A stretch of 64,000 bases of DNA from Gilvimarinus polysaccharolyticus (GCF_001187555.1 NZ_LFIJ01000002.1:1116545-1180544); one strand, 5' to 3'; positions 48,939 to 59,980 are shown, numbered from the stretch's first letter. Notes: a model not told the origin generated them from the sequence alone. Made by a program: numbers and translations.

Positions 48939-51131
48939 TTAGCCCATCTCTTGCGGGTCAATATCGATCGACCAGCGAATCGTGCGAGCAGTTTTTTGAG
49001 CGTCAATAAGAGTGATCAGTTTGCCTGCATAGGCATTAAGTGTACGGCGATTGAGGGCTTTAAATTGCAATAAATAACGAAACCGCTGTCCACGTTTTTC
49101 CATCAGTGCGGGCATGGGGCCTAGTATTTGAACTTGTTGGTCGGTTTGAATTGACTCGGCGAGTAGCCGTGCTTGTTGTAAGAACTGCATGGCGGCAGCG
49201 GGGTTGGGGGCATCGGCACGCAGTAACACTAAAAACGCTGATGGCGGCATTAACGTGAGTGCGCGCTCATCGAGCAAGGCTTGGGCAAATTGGCCGTAAC
49301 CTTGGTTTAGCAGTAATTGCAGCAGCGGGTGATCGCCGTGTTGGCTTTGTAGTAATACTTGTCCGGGTTGGTCGGCGCGCCCAGCGCGTCCGGCTACTTG
49401 GGTGATGAGTTGACCCATGCGTTCGGGGCCTCGAAAATCAGCACTAAACAAGCCGCTATCGACATCCAAAATAATAACCAGTGTTACTTTGGGAAAGTGG
49501 TGCCCTTTGGCGAGCATTTGCGTGCCCACCAAAATACACGGTTCGCCCTCGTGGACTTTATTGATCAGAGCGTCCAGTGCACCTTTGTTGCGGGTTGAAT
49601 CGCGGTCGATGCGAATTACCGGGGTGTCGGGAAATACTTGATTTAAATACTCCTCGCTGCGCTCTGTGCCGGCACCCAAGGGCTCAAGCCGGTGGCCTTG
49701 GCAAGACTCACAATGCTTGGCCGGCGGGCGCTGGTAATCACAGTGGTGGCAGTGCAGATGATAAGGGCTGCGGTGCAGAGTAAGGCGTGCATCACAATGA
49801 GGGCAGCTTAGCTGATGACCGCAATCACGGCATTGCAGAACTGGCGCAAAGCCTCGGCGGTTTAAAAAAACCAGTGCTTGGTTGCCCGCGCCGGTATGTT
49901 GCGCCAGTGCGGTGAGCGCTTCACTGGTAATGCCGTGCTGCTCTGCGGCCGGTTGGCTGTTGATAACTTCGATAGGTGTGGCTTGGTTGGCCGTGGCGCG
50001 CTGCGTTAAGCGCAGGTGTCGATAGCGTCCATCATGGGCGTTTTGCAGCACTTCCAGAGAGGGTGTTGCTGACCCCAAAATTAGAGGGATATTAAGCATG
50101 CGTGCGCGCACTGCGGCTAAATCGCGCGCCGAGTAGCGAAAGCCATCTTGTTGCTTAAATGAGCCATCGTGTTCTTCATCGATGATGATCAGCGCAGGGT
50201 TTGCCATTGGGGTAAAAATAGCTGAGCGGGTGCCGATGATAATACGCGCATCGCCCTCTGCGGCACGCACCCAACTATTAAGGCGCTCGGTATCGTTTAG
50301 GCCTGAATGTACAGCACACACGCTGGGGCCAAAACGGTGTCGAAAGCGCGCTAAGGTTTGCGGGGTTAAGCCAATTTCGGGCACTAAAACCAGCGCCTGA
50401 GCTTGTGGGTTGGCGGCCAGCGCTTGGGCAATCGCCTGTAGGTATACTTCGGTTTTGCCACTGCCAGTGGTGCCGTCCAGCAGGTAGACGCCAAACCCGT
50501 GAGGGGCAATGGCACCCAGTGCAGCCTGTTGCTCGGGATTTAAGTTTAGCGGTGATTGCGCGTTAAAGGGGGCGGCTAAATTACTTGTGGGGCGGATAAG
50601 TTTTTTCTCGCTTAAGGCGCGTAAGGCCTCGCGGCTGCAACCTGCGTTTTTTAGCTCGGCCCAGCGGCAGGCGCCGTGTTGCTGTAACTGTTTAATAATG
50701 CTCGCTTGTTGACGTGCGCGGCCAAGGGCGCCGGCTGGCAGGCCGCGGCCCTCCTCGGTAAGCTCCCACAGTTGCGTGCCGGTGTCGGCTTTATATTGCG
50801 CAGCATCACCTTGGCGCAGCGCTGCAGGCAACGCCGCTTGTAGGGCCTCGCCCAGAGGGGCGTGATAATAATTGGCCGCCCAGCGAATAAATTTTAAGAG
50901 CTGGCCGCTAATGAGTGGTTGGGAATCGATGACGTTATCGAGAGGTTTAATCTTATTGGTGTCAAAGTCGCACTGGTCCGTGCCGGCAATCACGATCCCC
51001 ACCAGTTGGCGGCCACCAAATGTGACACTAACCCGAGTGCCTGGTGCGGGCAGTGGCACGGGCGCTAGGTAGTGAAACAGTGTGCGCAGCGGCACGGGTA
51101 GCGCAACAAGTACAAAGGGTACGGTGGTCAT
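48939..51131 (-). CDS. priA: Primosomal protein N' (replication restart helicase PriA)
   Basis: A 730-residue DEAH-box 3'-5' helicase that reloads the replisome at stalled forks. It has Walker A in DGTTGSGKTEVYL, the Walker B variant IIIDEEHDGSFKQQDG, and eight zinc-binding cysteines between the helicase lobes (LQCRDCGHQLSCPHCDAR ... CHHCDYQ ... HCESCQG). Start MTTVPFVLVALPVPL at 51131 fits the 732-residue E. coli protein; an earlier frame start at 51173 adds 14 residues. No purine-rich ribosome site precedes it. argS, often the next gene, is absent here. Confidence 0.94.
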   Translation of the reverse strand: MTTVPFVLVALPVPLRTLFHYLAPVPLPAPGTRVSVTFGGRQLVGIVIAGTDQCDFDTNKIKPLDNVIDSQPLISGQLLKFIRWAANYYHAPLGEALQAALPAALRQGDAAQYKADTGTQLWELTEEGRGLPAGALGRARQQASIIKQLQQHGACRWAELKNAGCSREALRALSEKKLIRPTSNLAAPFNAQSPLNLNPEQQAALGAIAPHGFGVYLLDGTTGSGKTEVYLQAIAQALAANPQAQALVLVPEIGLTPQTLARFRHRFGPSVCAVHSGLNDTERLNSWVRAAEGDARIIIGTRSAIFTPMANPALIIIDEEHDGSFKQQDGFRYSARDLAAVRARMLNIPLILGSATPSLEVLQNAHDGRYRHLRLTQRATANQATPIEVINSQPAAEQHGITSEALTALAQHTGAGNQALVFLNRRGFAPVLQCRDCGHQLSCPHCDARLTLHRSPYHLHCHHCDYQRPPAKHCESCQGHRLEPLGAGTERSEEYLNQVFPDTPVIRIDRDSTRNKGALDALINKVHEGEPCILVGTQMLAKGHHFPKVTLVIILDVDSGLFSADFRGPERMGQLITQVAGRAGRADQPGQVLLQSQHGDHPLLQLLLNQGYGQFAQALLDERALTLMPPSAFLVLLRADAPNPAAAMQFLQQARLLAESIQTDQQVQILGPMPALMEKRGQRFRYLLQFKALNRRTLNAYAGKLITLIDAQKTARTIRWSIDIDPQEMG

Positions 51132-51261
51132 GTGGGGGAAAGCGAGCCTGCGTATGAAAATTAATATCCCCATAGCTTACTGGATTTACGCTTTGTTGTG
51201 GGCGCTTGTGATGAGCGTATAGTGTTAAGTCTGTGGCGCAGAGCAAATTGCACTTTTTTAC

Positions 51262-51289
51262 TTGCTTTCGTTATTTGTTCTGTTAGTAT
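51262..51289 (+). promoter_or_regulatory. Candidate promoter of rpmE
   Basis: TTGCTT (51262-51267) and TAGTAT (51284-51289) are separated by 16 bases in the divergent priA-rpmE region, giving a leader of about 83 bases. It is a consensus match by eye; no Zur-like palindrome was noticed. Confidence 0.5.
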
Positions 51290-51378
51290 CGCCGCTCTTA
51301 AAAATTAGTTGCTTTAACCCTGAGGTTCCGTGCTCGGCAAGTGATCGGGTGGCGGTACACACAACATAGGCGAATACC

Positions 51379-51597
51379 ATGCAAGCAGAAATCCATCCCC
51401 AGTATAACGACGTAACTGCAACTTGCAGCTGCGGCAACAGCATTAAAACCCGGTCTACTTTGAGCGAAGATTTCCATATCGACGTCTGCTCTGAGTGTCA
51501 CCCATTTTATACCGGCAAGCAGAAAACTGTTGATACCGGTGGTCGTATCGATCGCTTCAACAAGCGTTTTGGCGGCCGTATCAGCCCTAAAAAGTAA
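51379..51597 (+). CDS. rpmE: 50S ribosomal protein L31, zinc-binding type
   Basis: A 72-residue ribosomal protein. C16, C18, C37 and C40 form the zinc site of the C+ type of L31 ([20 protein letters not shown]), and [12 protein letters not shown] near the C-terminus is the family signature. It is divergent from priA, an arrangement conserved in gammaproteobacteria, and is followed by a strong terminator. Confidence 0.97.
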   Translation: MQAEIHPQYNDVTATCSCGNSIKTRSTLSEDFHIDVCSECHPFYTGKQKTVDTGGRIDRFNKRFGGRISPKK

Positions 51598-51635
51598 ATT
51601 TTTGCTGCCCTGCAGAGGGCTAGCCCTCTAGCACT

Positions 51636-51667
51636 AAAAGCCCGCCAGCAAGCTGAGCGGGCTTTTT
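51636..51667 (+). terminator. Bidirectional terminator between rpmE and PBP1A
   Basis: AAAAGCCCGC pairs with GCGGGCTTTT around a CAGCAAGCTGA loop that can itself pair. T tracts on both strands let it serve the convergent rpmE and PBP1A genes. A small GAGGGCTAGCCCTC palindrome lies just before it (51615-51628). Confidence 0.92.
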
Positions 51668-51715
51668 TGTGTCTGGTAAGTCGCTCTCTGGGGAGGGCGC
51701 GCCGAGTTTAGCTGA

Positions 51716-54154
51716 TTAAAATAACTCTTCTGGCAGCACGTTGGGTGCGCCTTGGCTGCCGTTTCCGCTATCACCGCCCTCGGCTTGTTCGGGTACGTCC
51801 TCGACACGGAATATTTCAAAAATAGCGTCAGGGTCTTGGGGGCCGGCACGTTTACCTGTTTCTGGGTCGATCCGCACAGTGACGATACCGTTTGGACGTT
51901 GTGCCGGGTGTTCGGGCTTACCCTCAAGCGCTGCTCGCATGTAGTTAATCCAGATTGGCAGCGCGGCAGAGCCGCCGTATTCACGATTGCCGAGCGGGGT
52001 GTTGTTGTCAAACCCGAGCCAAGTGATGGTGACAATGTCGGGGTTGTAGCCGGCGAACCAGGCGTCTCGAGGGCCGTTGGTGGTGCCGGTTTTGCCTGCA
52101 ATATCGTCGCGCTCTAAGACGCGGGCGCGCTTGCCGGTGCCGCGAGCAATAACATCACGCAGCATAGAGTCAGCGATAAAAGCTGTTTGCGCATCGACAA
52201 TACGTTTGGCCTGTGGCAAGGCATCGGTCGCTTGAGGTGGGCTTTGCTCTGCCATAAGCTCCTCGAGGGTGCGAGCTTCGGTGGCGACGACGGCGGGTTT
52301 GTTGTCGCAATTGCGGCATACAGTGTCAGGGGTGGCCGTAAATACGGCGCTGCCGTCTACCGCTTCGATTCGTTTAACAAGGTACGGTTGTACGGCAAAG
52401 CCACCGTTGGCAAAAGTGGTATAGCCGCGAGCTAAATCGAGAGGCGTTACGTCGTGGCTGCCAAGTGCTAAAGATAAGTCGCGCGGCAAAGCGTTTTTAT
52501 CAAAGCCAAAGCGCGCCAAGCTTTGATGGGCGGTGTCCATCCCTAGCGAACGTAAAATCCGAATCGAGACTAAGTTGCGAGAGCGGTATAAGGCGGTGCG
52601 CATGCGCATGGGGCCTAAAAAACTGCCGCCGTCGTTTTCTGGGCGCCAAGTGCCTTCTAGGCTGGCGTCTTCGATTACGATGGGGGCGTCATTGATTATC
52701 GTGGCCGGAGTGTAGCCGTGCTCAAGGGCGGTGGTATAGATAAACGGTTTGAATGACGAGCCGGGTTGGCGCGTGGCTTGAGTTACTCGATTAAAGTGGC
52801 TTTGCTCAAAATCAAATCCGCCCGCCAGCGAGATAATCGCGCCGTCTAGTGGGTCAAGTGATACCAGTGCGGCCTCGGCGCTAGGCAGTTGTGCCAAGAC
52901 GATGCCGTCGGAGGTGTGACGCAATCGAATGACGTCGCCGGGGGTGAGTATATCGGCGGCTTGGGTGGGTTTGTCACCGCGATAGTTTTCGCTTAAGTAG
53001 GGGCGGGCGTCAGAGAGGCCTTGCTCCCAGTCTAGCTGGGCTTCTGAGCCATCGGGCAGCAAGAGTGTGGCCGATTGCACGTCTACCTGGCTGACCACTG
53101 CTGGGGTTAGGCCGCCATAGGTGGGAATATGCTTGAGCGTATCGAGCCATTGTTCGGTGTTCGCATCTGGAGCGAGTTGCTGCTCGGGGCCGCGATACCC
53201 ATGACGGCTGTCGTAAGTAATTAGGCCGTCTATCACGGCGTTTTGCGCGACTTCTTGAAGGTGAGCGTTTACGGTTGTGTAGACGCTGTAACCGTCGGTG
53301 TAAGCTGCGGACCCAAAGCGAGATATGGCCTCTTGACGGGCCATCTCAGCCACATAAGGCGCGTATAGCTCGGGCGTTAAACCGTGGTATTTTGCGGTTG
53401 CGGGAGCTTCGGTTGCTGTTTTCCAGGTGGCCTGGTCTATATGCCCAAGCTCCAGCATGCGGCCTAAAATCCAGTTGCGGCGAATCATGGCGCGCTCGGG
53501 GTTGGCGAGCGGATTGTAAGCCGAAGGGGCTTTGGGCAGGCCGGCGATCATTGCCCACTGCGCTAATGTGAGCTCGTCCATGTTTTTGCCGTAATAAACG
53601 TTAGCGGCCGCTTGAATTCCGTAAGCACGGTTACCGAAGTAAATTTTATTGTTGTAAAGTGCCAGAATCTCCTCTTTACTAAGTTCACGTTCTATTTGAA
53701 GTGCCAGCAGGATCTCATTGAATTTACGGGCAAAAGTCTGCTGGAAGGTAAGGAAGAAATTACGTGCAAGTTGCATCGTAATGGTGCTGCCGCCCGACTG
53801 AATCTGACCTGTTTTTAATAATTGTGATGCGGCTCGCAAAAGTCCTCTAATGGAGACGCCGTTATGATCGTAGAATTGAGCATCTTCTGCTGATAATAAC
53901 GCTTGGACATATAGCGGCGGAATTTGATCGAAATTAATGGGGGTGCGGCGTTGTTCACCAAACTCACCAATCAATCGATTATCGCTTGAATAAATCCGCA
54001 GCGGAGTCTGCAATTTTACCTGCCGCAAGCTCTGTACATCGGGCAGCTTTGGGTTTAAATACAAGTAGAGTCCGGCAAAGGTAACGCAGGTAGCGCCACC
54101 ACCTGCGATGAGCAACCAGAAAAGTACTATAATATAAGAATATTTTTTAGGCAT
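51716..54154 (-). CDS. mrcA: Penicillin-binding protein 1A, bifunctional
   Basis: An 812-residue class A PBP. After an N-terminal anchor (about 8-30), the glycosyltransferase domain (about 55-230) has the catalytic Glu in LLSAEDAQFYDHNGVS and GGSTITMQLARNFFL. The transpeptidase domain has SSFK in RQPGSSFKPFIY, the SRN triad and KTGTTNGPRDAWF. Both polymerisation and cross-linking of peptidoglycan are expected. It is divergent from pilM, the same order as ponA-pilM in Pseudomonas. Confidence 0.95.
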   Translation of the reverse strand: MPKKYSYIIVLFWLLIAGGGATCVTFAGLYLYLNPKLPDVQSLRQVKLQTPLRIYSSDNRLIGEFGEQRRTPINFDQIPPLYVQALLSAEDAQFYDHNGVSIRGLLRAASQLLKTGQIQSGGSTITMQLARNFFLTFQQTFARKFNEILLALQIERELSKEEILALYNNKIYFGNRAYGIQAAANVYYGKNMDELTLAQWAMIAGLPKAPSAYNPLANPERAMIRRNWILGRMLELGHIDQATWKTATEAPATAKYHGLTPELYAPYVAEMARQEAISRFGSAAYTDGYSVYTTVNAHLQEVAQNAVIDGLITYDSRHGYRGPEQQLAPDANTEQWLDTLKHIPTYGGLTPAVVSQVDVQSATLLLPDGSEAQLDWEQGLSDARPYLSENYRGDKPTQAADILTPGDVIRLRHTSDGIVLAQLPSAEAALVSLDPLDGAIISLAGGFDFEQSHFNRVTQATRQPGSSFKPFIYTTALEHGYTPATIINDAPIVIEDASLEGTWRPENDGGSFLGPMRMRTALYRSRNLVSIRILRSLGMDTAHQSLARFGFDKNALPRDLSLALGSHDVTPLDLARGYTTFANGGFAVQPYLVKRIEAVDGSAVFTATPDTVCRNCDNKPAVVATEARTLEELMAEQSPPQATDALPQAKRIVDAQTAFIADSMLRDVIARGTGKRARVLERDDIAGKTGTTNGPRDAWFAGYNPDIVTITWLGFDNNTPLGNREYGGSAALPIWINYMRAALEGKPEHPAQRPNGIVTVRIDPETGKRAGPQDPDAIFEIFRVEDVPEQAEGGDSGNGSQGAPNVLPEELF

Positions 54155-54204
54155 TTTTTCTAAGCGAATTAGGTAGTTAGCGGCTTTGGCCGTTAGGATC
54201 TTGT

Positions 54205-54210
54205 ATTATA
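54205..54210 (-). promoter_or_regulatory. Candidate -10 box of the PBP1A gene
   Basis: A perfect TATAAT on the minus strand lies 50 bases before the PBP1A ATG. The -35 region at 17 bases is poor, so the promoter is uncertain. Confidence 0.4.
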
Positions 54211-54245
54211 CGGGGTTTTTACCTATTTACATATGCATGATCTTG

Positions 54246-54273
54246 TTGCAGGCTTAAGTTAAAGTGCTATAAC
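54246..54273 (+). promoter_or_regulatory. Candidate promoter of pilMNOPQ
   Basis: TTGCAG (54246-54251) and TATAAC (54268-54273) are separated by 16 bases, about 36 bases before the pilM ATG. It is a moderate consensus match, divergent from the PBP1A promoter region. Confidence 0.45.
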
Positions 54274-54288
54274 ATAAACAACGTCTAA

Positions 54289-55376
<1,088 letters not shown>

Positions 55377-55377
<1 letters not shown>

Positions 55378-55955
55378 TGGCGCATATCAACTTACTTCCT
55401 TGGCGCGTTAAAGACCGAGAGAAGAAAAAGAAAGATTTTATTACGATTATGGTGGGTGTGGCGATAGTTACTGCGGTTGTCGCTTATCTTTGGATCTCTC
55501 ATGCTCAGGGTAAGGTAGATCACCAGACCCAGCGCAATCAAATACTTAAGACAGAAATCGCCTCACTTGAAAGCAAAGTGTCCGAGTTAAACGATTTACA
55601 GCAGCGTCGGGATGACTTACTAGCTTTGATGAAGCTGATTCGTGATCTAGAGGGAACACGCTCGGTAATTGTGCATCACTTTGATGAGCTGGTGCGGGCT
55701 TTGCCTGATGGCGTATATCTCGTGTCGGTTAAGCGAGAAGGTGCAGTGATGAGCATCGAAGGCTTCGCTGAATCAAACAACAGGGTGTCGAGCTTTATGC
55801 GTAATTTAGATGCTTCTGAGTGGTACGCGGAGCCAAATTTAGCATCGGTGGACGCGGCACCTAGTCAGGGTGGTCAGGCAAATGCATTCTCCATGACTGT
55901 AAAAACAGTTGTATCTAAGGCGCAACAAGCCTTACAAGATCAGGAGGAGCAATAA
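55377..55955 (+). CDS. pilN: Type IV pilus assembly protein PilN
   Basis: A 192-residue bitopic inner-membrane protein. Its N-terminal INLLPWR motif (AHINLLPWRVKDREKKK) is the conserved PilM-binding site. One membrane helix (about 22-40) and a periplasmic coiled coil plus ferredoxin-like domain follow. It pairs with PilO. The ATG overlaps the pilM stop by one base and the stop overlaps pilO likewise. Confidence 0.95.
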
Positions 55956-56572
55956 TGTCTTTGCAGGAATACTTCGAGCAGGCTCGAGACTTCGACTACA
56001 GTGACTCTTCCAAGATAGGCATTTGGCCATTGCCTACCAAAATTTTGGTATGTGTCTTAATTGTGGCGGCGCTACTGGCTGCTGCTTACTATGTCAAAAT
56101 TAAAGATATTGAAAGCGACTTGGTGCGGGTAAAAGCCGAAGAGCAAACACTAAGAAAATCGTTTCAAACTAAAAGTGCTCAAGCAGCAAATTTAGAGGCT
56201 TATCGCGCCCAGATGGAAGAGATGCAGCGCTCCTTTGAATCGTTGCTTGCGCGCCTCCCTACCGATACACAGGTGCCAGGATTACTAGAAGACATTGATG
56301 CCCGCAGCGTCGAGAGTGGCTCTAGCATCCAAAGTATTGAACTTGAGGCTCAGCGCGCGGCTGAGTATTACACCGAACTACCGATCAAGATCAATGTCAC
56401 TGGCAGCTATCATGACTTTGGTAATTTTGTCAGCGGTGTGGCAGGTATGCCTCGGATTGTTACGCTGCATGATTTCTCAATCGAAAATATAGAAGAAAGT
56501 GGCGACTTGGTGATGCAGATTGACGCTAAGACCTATCACTATCAGCCGGAGGGGGAAGCCAATGAACAGTAA
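55955..56572 (+). CDS. pilO: Type IV pilus assembly protein PilO
   Basis: A 205-residue bitopic inner-membrane protein with a helix at about 27-48 (ILVCVLIVAALLAAAYYV), a coiled coil (DLVRVKAEEQTLRKSFQTKS), and a periplasmic domain with LLARLPTDTQVPGLLEDID and ITGSYHDFGNF-like segments typical of PilO. It forms the heterodimer with PilN that links PilM to PilP. Its end overlaps the pilP start by 11 bases. Confidence 0.95.
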   Translation: MSLQEYFEQARDFDYSDSSKIGIWPLPTKILVCVLIVAALLAAAYYVKIKDIESDLVRVKAEEQTLRKSFQTKSAQAANLEAYRAQMEEMQRSFESLLARLPTDTQVPGLLEDIDARSVESGSSIQSIELEAQRAAEYYTELPIKINVTGSYHDFGNFVSGVAGMPRIVTLHDFSIENIEESGDLVMQIDAKTYHYQPEGEANEQ

Positions 56573-57113
56573 TAAGTTAATATTGGGTGGACTTCTGGGT
56601 GTAATGATTGGTTTGACCGGTTGTGGTGGCGGTGATCTGAGCAGTTTGAGAGACTACATCGAAAAAACGAAAGCTCAAACTGGCCAGCAGATAGAGCCTT
56701 TGCCGGTGTTTCGTCCATTGCCGCCTTTTAGTTATGCGGCGATGACGTTGCGCAGTCCGTTTGAAAAACCTATTGAAGAGATGGCCCGAGCTCAAGGTGG
56801 TAAATCAGTTAAGCCTGACATGACTCGAGCAAAAGAATATCTTGAAGGTTTCAATATCGCCAATATGACGATGGTGGGAACCTTTACGGTAGGCTCAGAC
56901 ACTGGCAATACTACCATGTGGGCACTTATTGATACTGGCCCCGGCGCTCAGCGAAGCGTCGAGCCGGTAAAAGTTGGCAACTATATGGGTCGCAATCACG
57001 GCAAAATTATGTCTGCTACACCCAATCAGCTTGAACTGATGGAAATCGTCTCTGATGGTGACGATGGCTGGGTTGAGCGTCCACGTATTATTAAATTAGA
57101 AGAAAAGGAATAG
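56562..57113 (+). CDS. pilP: Type IV pilus lipoprotein PilP
   Basis: A 183-residue lipoprotein with signal peptide MNSNKLILGGLLGVMIGLTGC and a good lipobox. It has an unstructured linker and a beta-rich C-terminal domain (MTMVGTFTVGSDTGNTTMWALID onward) that contacts PilQ. The ATG at 56562, preceded by GGAGGGGGAAGCC, is chosen over a frame start at 56520 because it yields the signal peptide. Confidence 0.94.
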   Translation: MNSNKLILGGLLGVMIGLTGCGGGDLSSLRDYIEKTKAQTGQQIEPLPVFRPLPPFSYAAMTLRSPFEKPIEEMARAQGGKSVKPDMTRAKEYLEGFNIANMTMVGTFTVGSDTGNTTMWALIDTGPGAQRSVEPVKVGNYMGRNHGKIMSATPNQLELMEIVSDGDDGWVERPRIIKLEEKE

Positions 57114-57119
57114 GCAGTC

Positions 57120-59264
57120 ATGCGTGCTTTGTTCTTAATGGGGTTTAAAATGAGAAAAACAGTCGCGTTACTCTTGGTTTGTTTGCTGTCTCCACTCGTG
57201 GGGGCGGCAAGCCTAGATGACATCCGGTTTGCGGAGCTGCCTAATCAGCGTTTTGAGGTGCGTTTAAATTTTGACGATGTGCCTCCGGAGCCTCAAGGCT
57301 ACACGATTGAAGAGCCTGCTCGAATTGTACTGGACTTTCCTGGAGTCGAGAGCAGCCTTAAAGAGCGACATTTTCCGTTAGCGTTTGATAACGGCGAGAG
57401 CGCTATGGTGCTAAGTTCGGACGGGCGTACTCGTCTGATTTTGCATCTCGCGAGCCTGACTGATTATAGTTCGCGTATCGATGGTAAATCTTACGTTATT
57501 GAGGTGGGAGGTACTGGCGGCCGGCAAGTGGCGGTCAGTAATCCCGCATCGATTGCCAGCTCTGAGTCTCACTCGCGTGCCAAGGCTAATCGTGAGATCA
57601 GCGGTATTGATTTTCGTCGTGGAGATGCCGGTGAAGGCCGTATAGTTGTCGATCTATCCACTGATCGTATTAGCGCTGATATGCGTGATACTTCAGATGG
57701 TTTACGTATAACTTTTGCCAATACTAGCTTGCCAAGCGAGCTGCGTCGCCGTTTAGATGTGCTTGATTTTGCCACCCCTGTTGCAGTTATCTCAGCTGGC
57801 AATGACGGTGATGACGTAGTGTTAGACGTATCGGCTAATGGCGATTACGATTACTTGGCTTATCAGACCGACACTCAATACGTTATTAGTGTTAAGCCGC
57901 TAACGCCATCTGAAAAAGCCGAGCAAGAGCGTCTGTTTGAGTATACCGGTTCGCGTTTATCTTTTAACTTTCAAGACATTGAAGTGCGTGCGGTGCTGCA
58001 AATCATCGCCGATTTTACCGATTTAAACTTGGTTGCCTCCGACACGGTGCAAGGCCGTATAACTCTACGGCTGGACAATGTTCCTTGGGATCAAGCGTTA
58101 GAAATGGTGTTAAAAACCAAAGGTCTTGATAAGCGTCAAGTGGGCAATGTGCTGATGGTGGCCCCTGCTGCTGAAATCGCTGAGCGTGAACGTCAAGAGC
58201 TGTCGACTAAGCGTCAATTGGAAGAGCTTGCGCCGTTGCGCACTGAATACCTGCGTATACGTTACGCCAGCGCTAAAGAGATCTTTGAGTTGTTTAGCGG
58301 TGAGGCTGGTGGGGCTTCGGGTGCCGATGATGGCCCGGCTAGTCGCTCGACCGGTAGTGTCTTGTCCGGTCGTGGTCAGGCTGTTGTCGATGAGCGTACT
58401 AACTCTATTATTGTCACCGATACAGCGGATCGTATTGATGCCTTTAAGCGTTTGATTGAAGAAATTGATATACCTATTCGTCAGGTAATGATTGAAGCGC
58501 GTCTGGTCATTGCTAACAAAGATTTCCGTGAGGAGTTGGGCATACGATGGGGTGGTGCTGGCGCCAATCTATCATCCAATTCATTGTTAGAGGTGGGGGG
58601 GTCGACTAGCGCATTAGACTCATCCCCAGGGTCACCTGCTGACTTTATCTATGGTGGCGGTAGTGCAGACCTTAATGAAAACATGATGGTGGACTTGGGG
58701 GTTACTAACCCGGTTGGAAGCATCGCTTTTGGTCTGCTGACTGATAACGCCTTTTTGGATCTTGAGCTGTCAGCATTGGAATATAACGGTTACGCCGAGA
58801 TTGTTTCGCAACCTAAAGTGATCACTGGCGATAAACAGCGCGCGATGATTTCGACCGGTAGTGAGATTCCATATCAAGAAGCTTCTGCCAGTGGTGCGAC
58901 AGCGGCTTCGTTTAAAGAGGTTGTGTTGGAGTTGGACGTAACGCCACAAATCACGCCCGATAACAATATCATTATGGAATTATCGATCAAGAAGGACTTG
59001 CTGGCCGAGTTTAACCAAGAGTTTGGTGTACCTATTATTGATATCACTCGGTTAAACACTAAGGTGCTGGTGTCCGATGGGCAGACCATTGTTCTAGGTG
59101 GTATATTCGAGATGCAGCAACTTAACGGGGTGGATAAGGTCCCGTTCTTGGGCGATATACCTTTCTTGGGGCGCCTATTCCGTCGTGATGTTAAAAGCTC
59201 AGAGAAAAGTGAATTGCTGATCTTTATTACCCCGCGCATCATGGCTGAGAGCTTGACCGAATAA
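57120..59264 (+). CDS. pilQ: Type IV pilus secretin PilQ
   Basis: A 714-residue outer-membrane secretin. After the signal sequence (MRKTVALLLVCLLSPLVGA) come two AMIN peptidoglycan-binding domains (about 40-250), a secretin/STN domain (LSFNFQDIEVRAVLQIIADF, about 280-350), an N1-type domain, and the C-terminal secretin pore (about 470-710) with EIVSQPKVITGDKQRAMISTG and VPFLGDIPFLGRLFR. The start may be ATG 57120 or ATG 57150 (GGGGTTTAAA upstream). It forms the gate through which the pilus passes. Confidence 0.95.
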   Translation: MRALFLMGFKMRKTVALLLVCLLSPLVGAASLDDIRFAELPNQRFEVRLNFDDVPPEPQGYTIEEPARIVLDFPGVESSLKERHFPLAFDNGESAMVLSSDGRTRLILHLASLTDYSSRIDGKSYVIEVGGTGGRQVAVSNPASIASSESHSRAKANREISGIDFRRGDAGEGRIVVDLSTDRISADMRDTSDGLRITFANTSLPSELRRRLDVLDFATPVAVISAGNDGDDVVLDVSANGDYDYLAYQTDTQYVISVKPLTPSEKAEQERLFEYTGSRLSFNFQDIEVRAVLQIIADFTDLNLVASDTVQGRITLRLDNVPWDQALEMVLKTKGLDKRQVGNVLMVAPAAEIAERERQELSTKRQLEELAPLRTEYLRIRYASAKEIFELFSGEAGGASGADDGPASRSTGSVLSGRGQAVVDERTNSIIVTDTADRIDAFKRLIEEIDIPIRQVMIEARLVIANKDFREELGIRWGGAGANLSSNSLLEVGGSTSALDSSPGSPADFIYGGGSADLNENMMVDLGVTNPVGSIAFGLLTDNAFLDLELSALEYNGYAEIVSQPKVITGDKQRAMISTGSEIPYQEASASGATAASFKEVVLELDVTPQITPDNNIIMELSIKKDLLAEFNQEFGVPIIDITRLNTKVLVSDGQTIVLGGIFEMQQLNGVDKVPFLGDIPFLGRLFRRDVKSSEKSELLIFITPRIMAESLTE

Positions 59265-59268
59265 TACT

Positions 59269-59775
59269 ATGCTAGATCGGCACGTATTTCTTGTCGGCCC
59301 CATGGGGGTCGGCAAGTCGACCATCGGTAGAGTTCTCGCCTCCGAGTTGAATGTCCCTTTTTATGATACCGACCGTGTGATTGAAAACCGCACCGGTGCG
59401 GATATTCCTTGGATATTCGATATGGAAGGTGAGGCAGGGTTCCGGTTGCGTGAGACAGGTGTACTGCAAGATTTAATAGCCGAGCCTCCTTGCGTGATCG
59501 CAACCGGTGGCGGTATTGTGACTCAGCCGAAAAATTGTGAACTAATGGCGCAAGGATTAGTGTGCTATCTGACCGCCTCGGTCGAGCAGTTGGTGGAGCG
59601 AACTTCGCGCGATAAAAAACGTCCACTGCTGCAGGTTGAGAATCCTCGTGAAAAAATCATAGAAATTCTTGCCGCACGCGACGAATTGTATCGTGGTGTG
59701 GCCGACGTCAGCCTTAATACCGATCGCTTTTCTCCTAAGGCGGCCGTTGCCGAGATCTTGGCGCAACTGCCTTAG
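59269..59775 (+). CDS. aroK: Shikimate kinase
   Basis: A 168-residue P-loop kinase phosphorylating shikimate in chorismate synthesis. Walker A is GPMGVGKST (10-18), shikimate-binding parts are FYDTDRVIENRTG and RLRETGVL, and the ATGGGIV motif is present. It lies four bases after pilQ, an arrangement conserved among type-IV-piliated gammaproteobacteria. aroB follows after 205 AT-rich bases with no clear element. Confidence 0.96.
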   Translation: MLDRHVFLVGPMGVGKSTIGRVLASELNVPFYDTDRVIENRTGADIPWIFDMEGEAGFRLRETGVLQDLIAEPPCVIATGGGIVTQPKNCELMAQGLVCYLTASVEQLVERTSRDKKRPLLQVENPREKIIEILAARDELYRGVADVSLNTDRFSPKAAVAEILAQLP

Positions 59776-59980
59776 CTAGGCCGCTGTATTTGGTTGCGCA
59801 GTTCGTTCGTTAAAATTATTACCTACAAGCTTATTCCTCTTACTTTAATTACTGATTTTAATTCTCTTAAGCCCACCTTTTGGTAGATTTAGGTTGCGGC
59901 CAAACTCCTGCCAGCTCAACATCTGTGTGCTAAAGTACGCTCTTATTAGATCATTCACCGGATTATCAAAGACGCCAATT

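Noticed and set aside
48848-49006. 53-codon N-terminal extension of the SPOR protein
   Set aside because: Arg/Cys-rich sequence that would put a second odd domain before the normal FtsN-like tail; it overlaps the end of priA and is not family-like.
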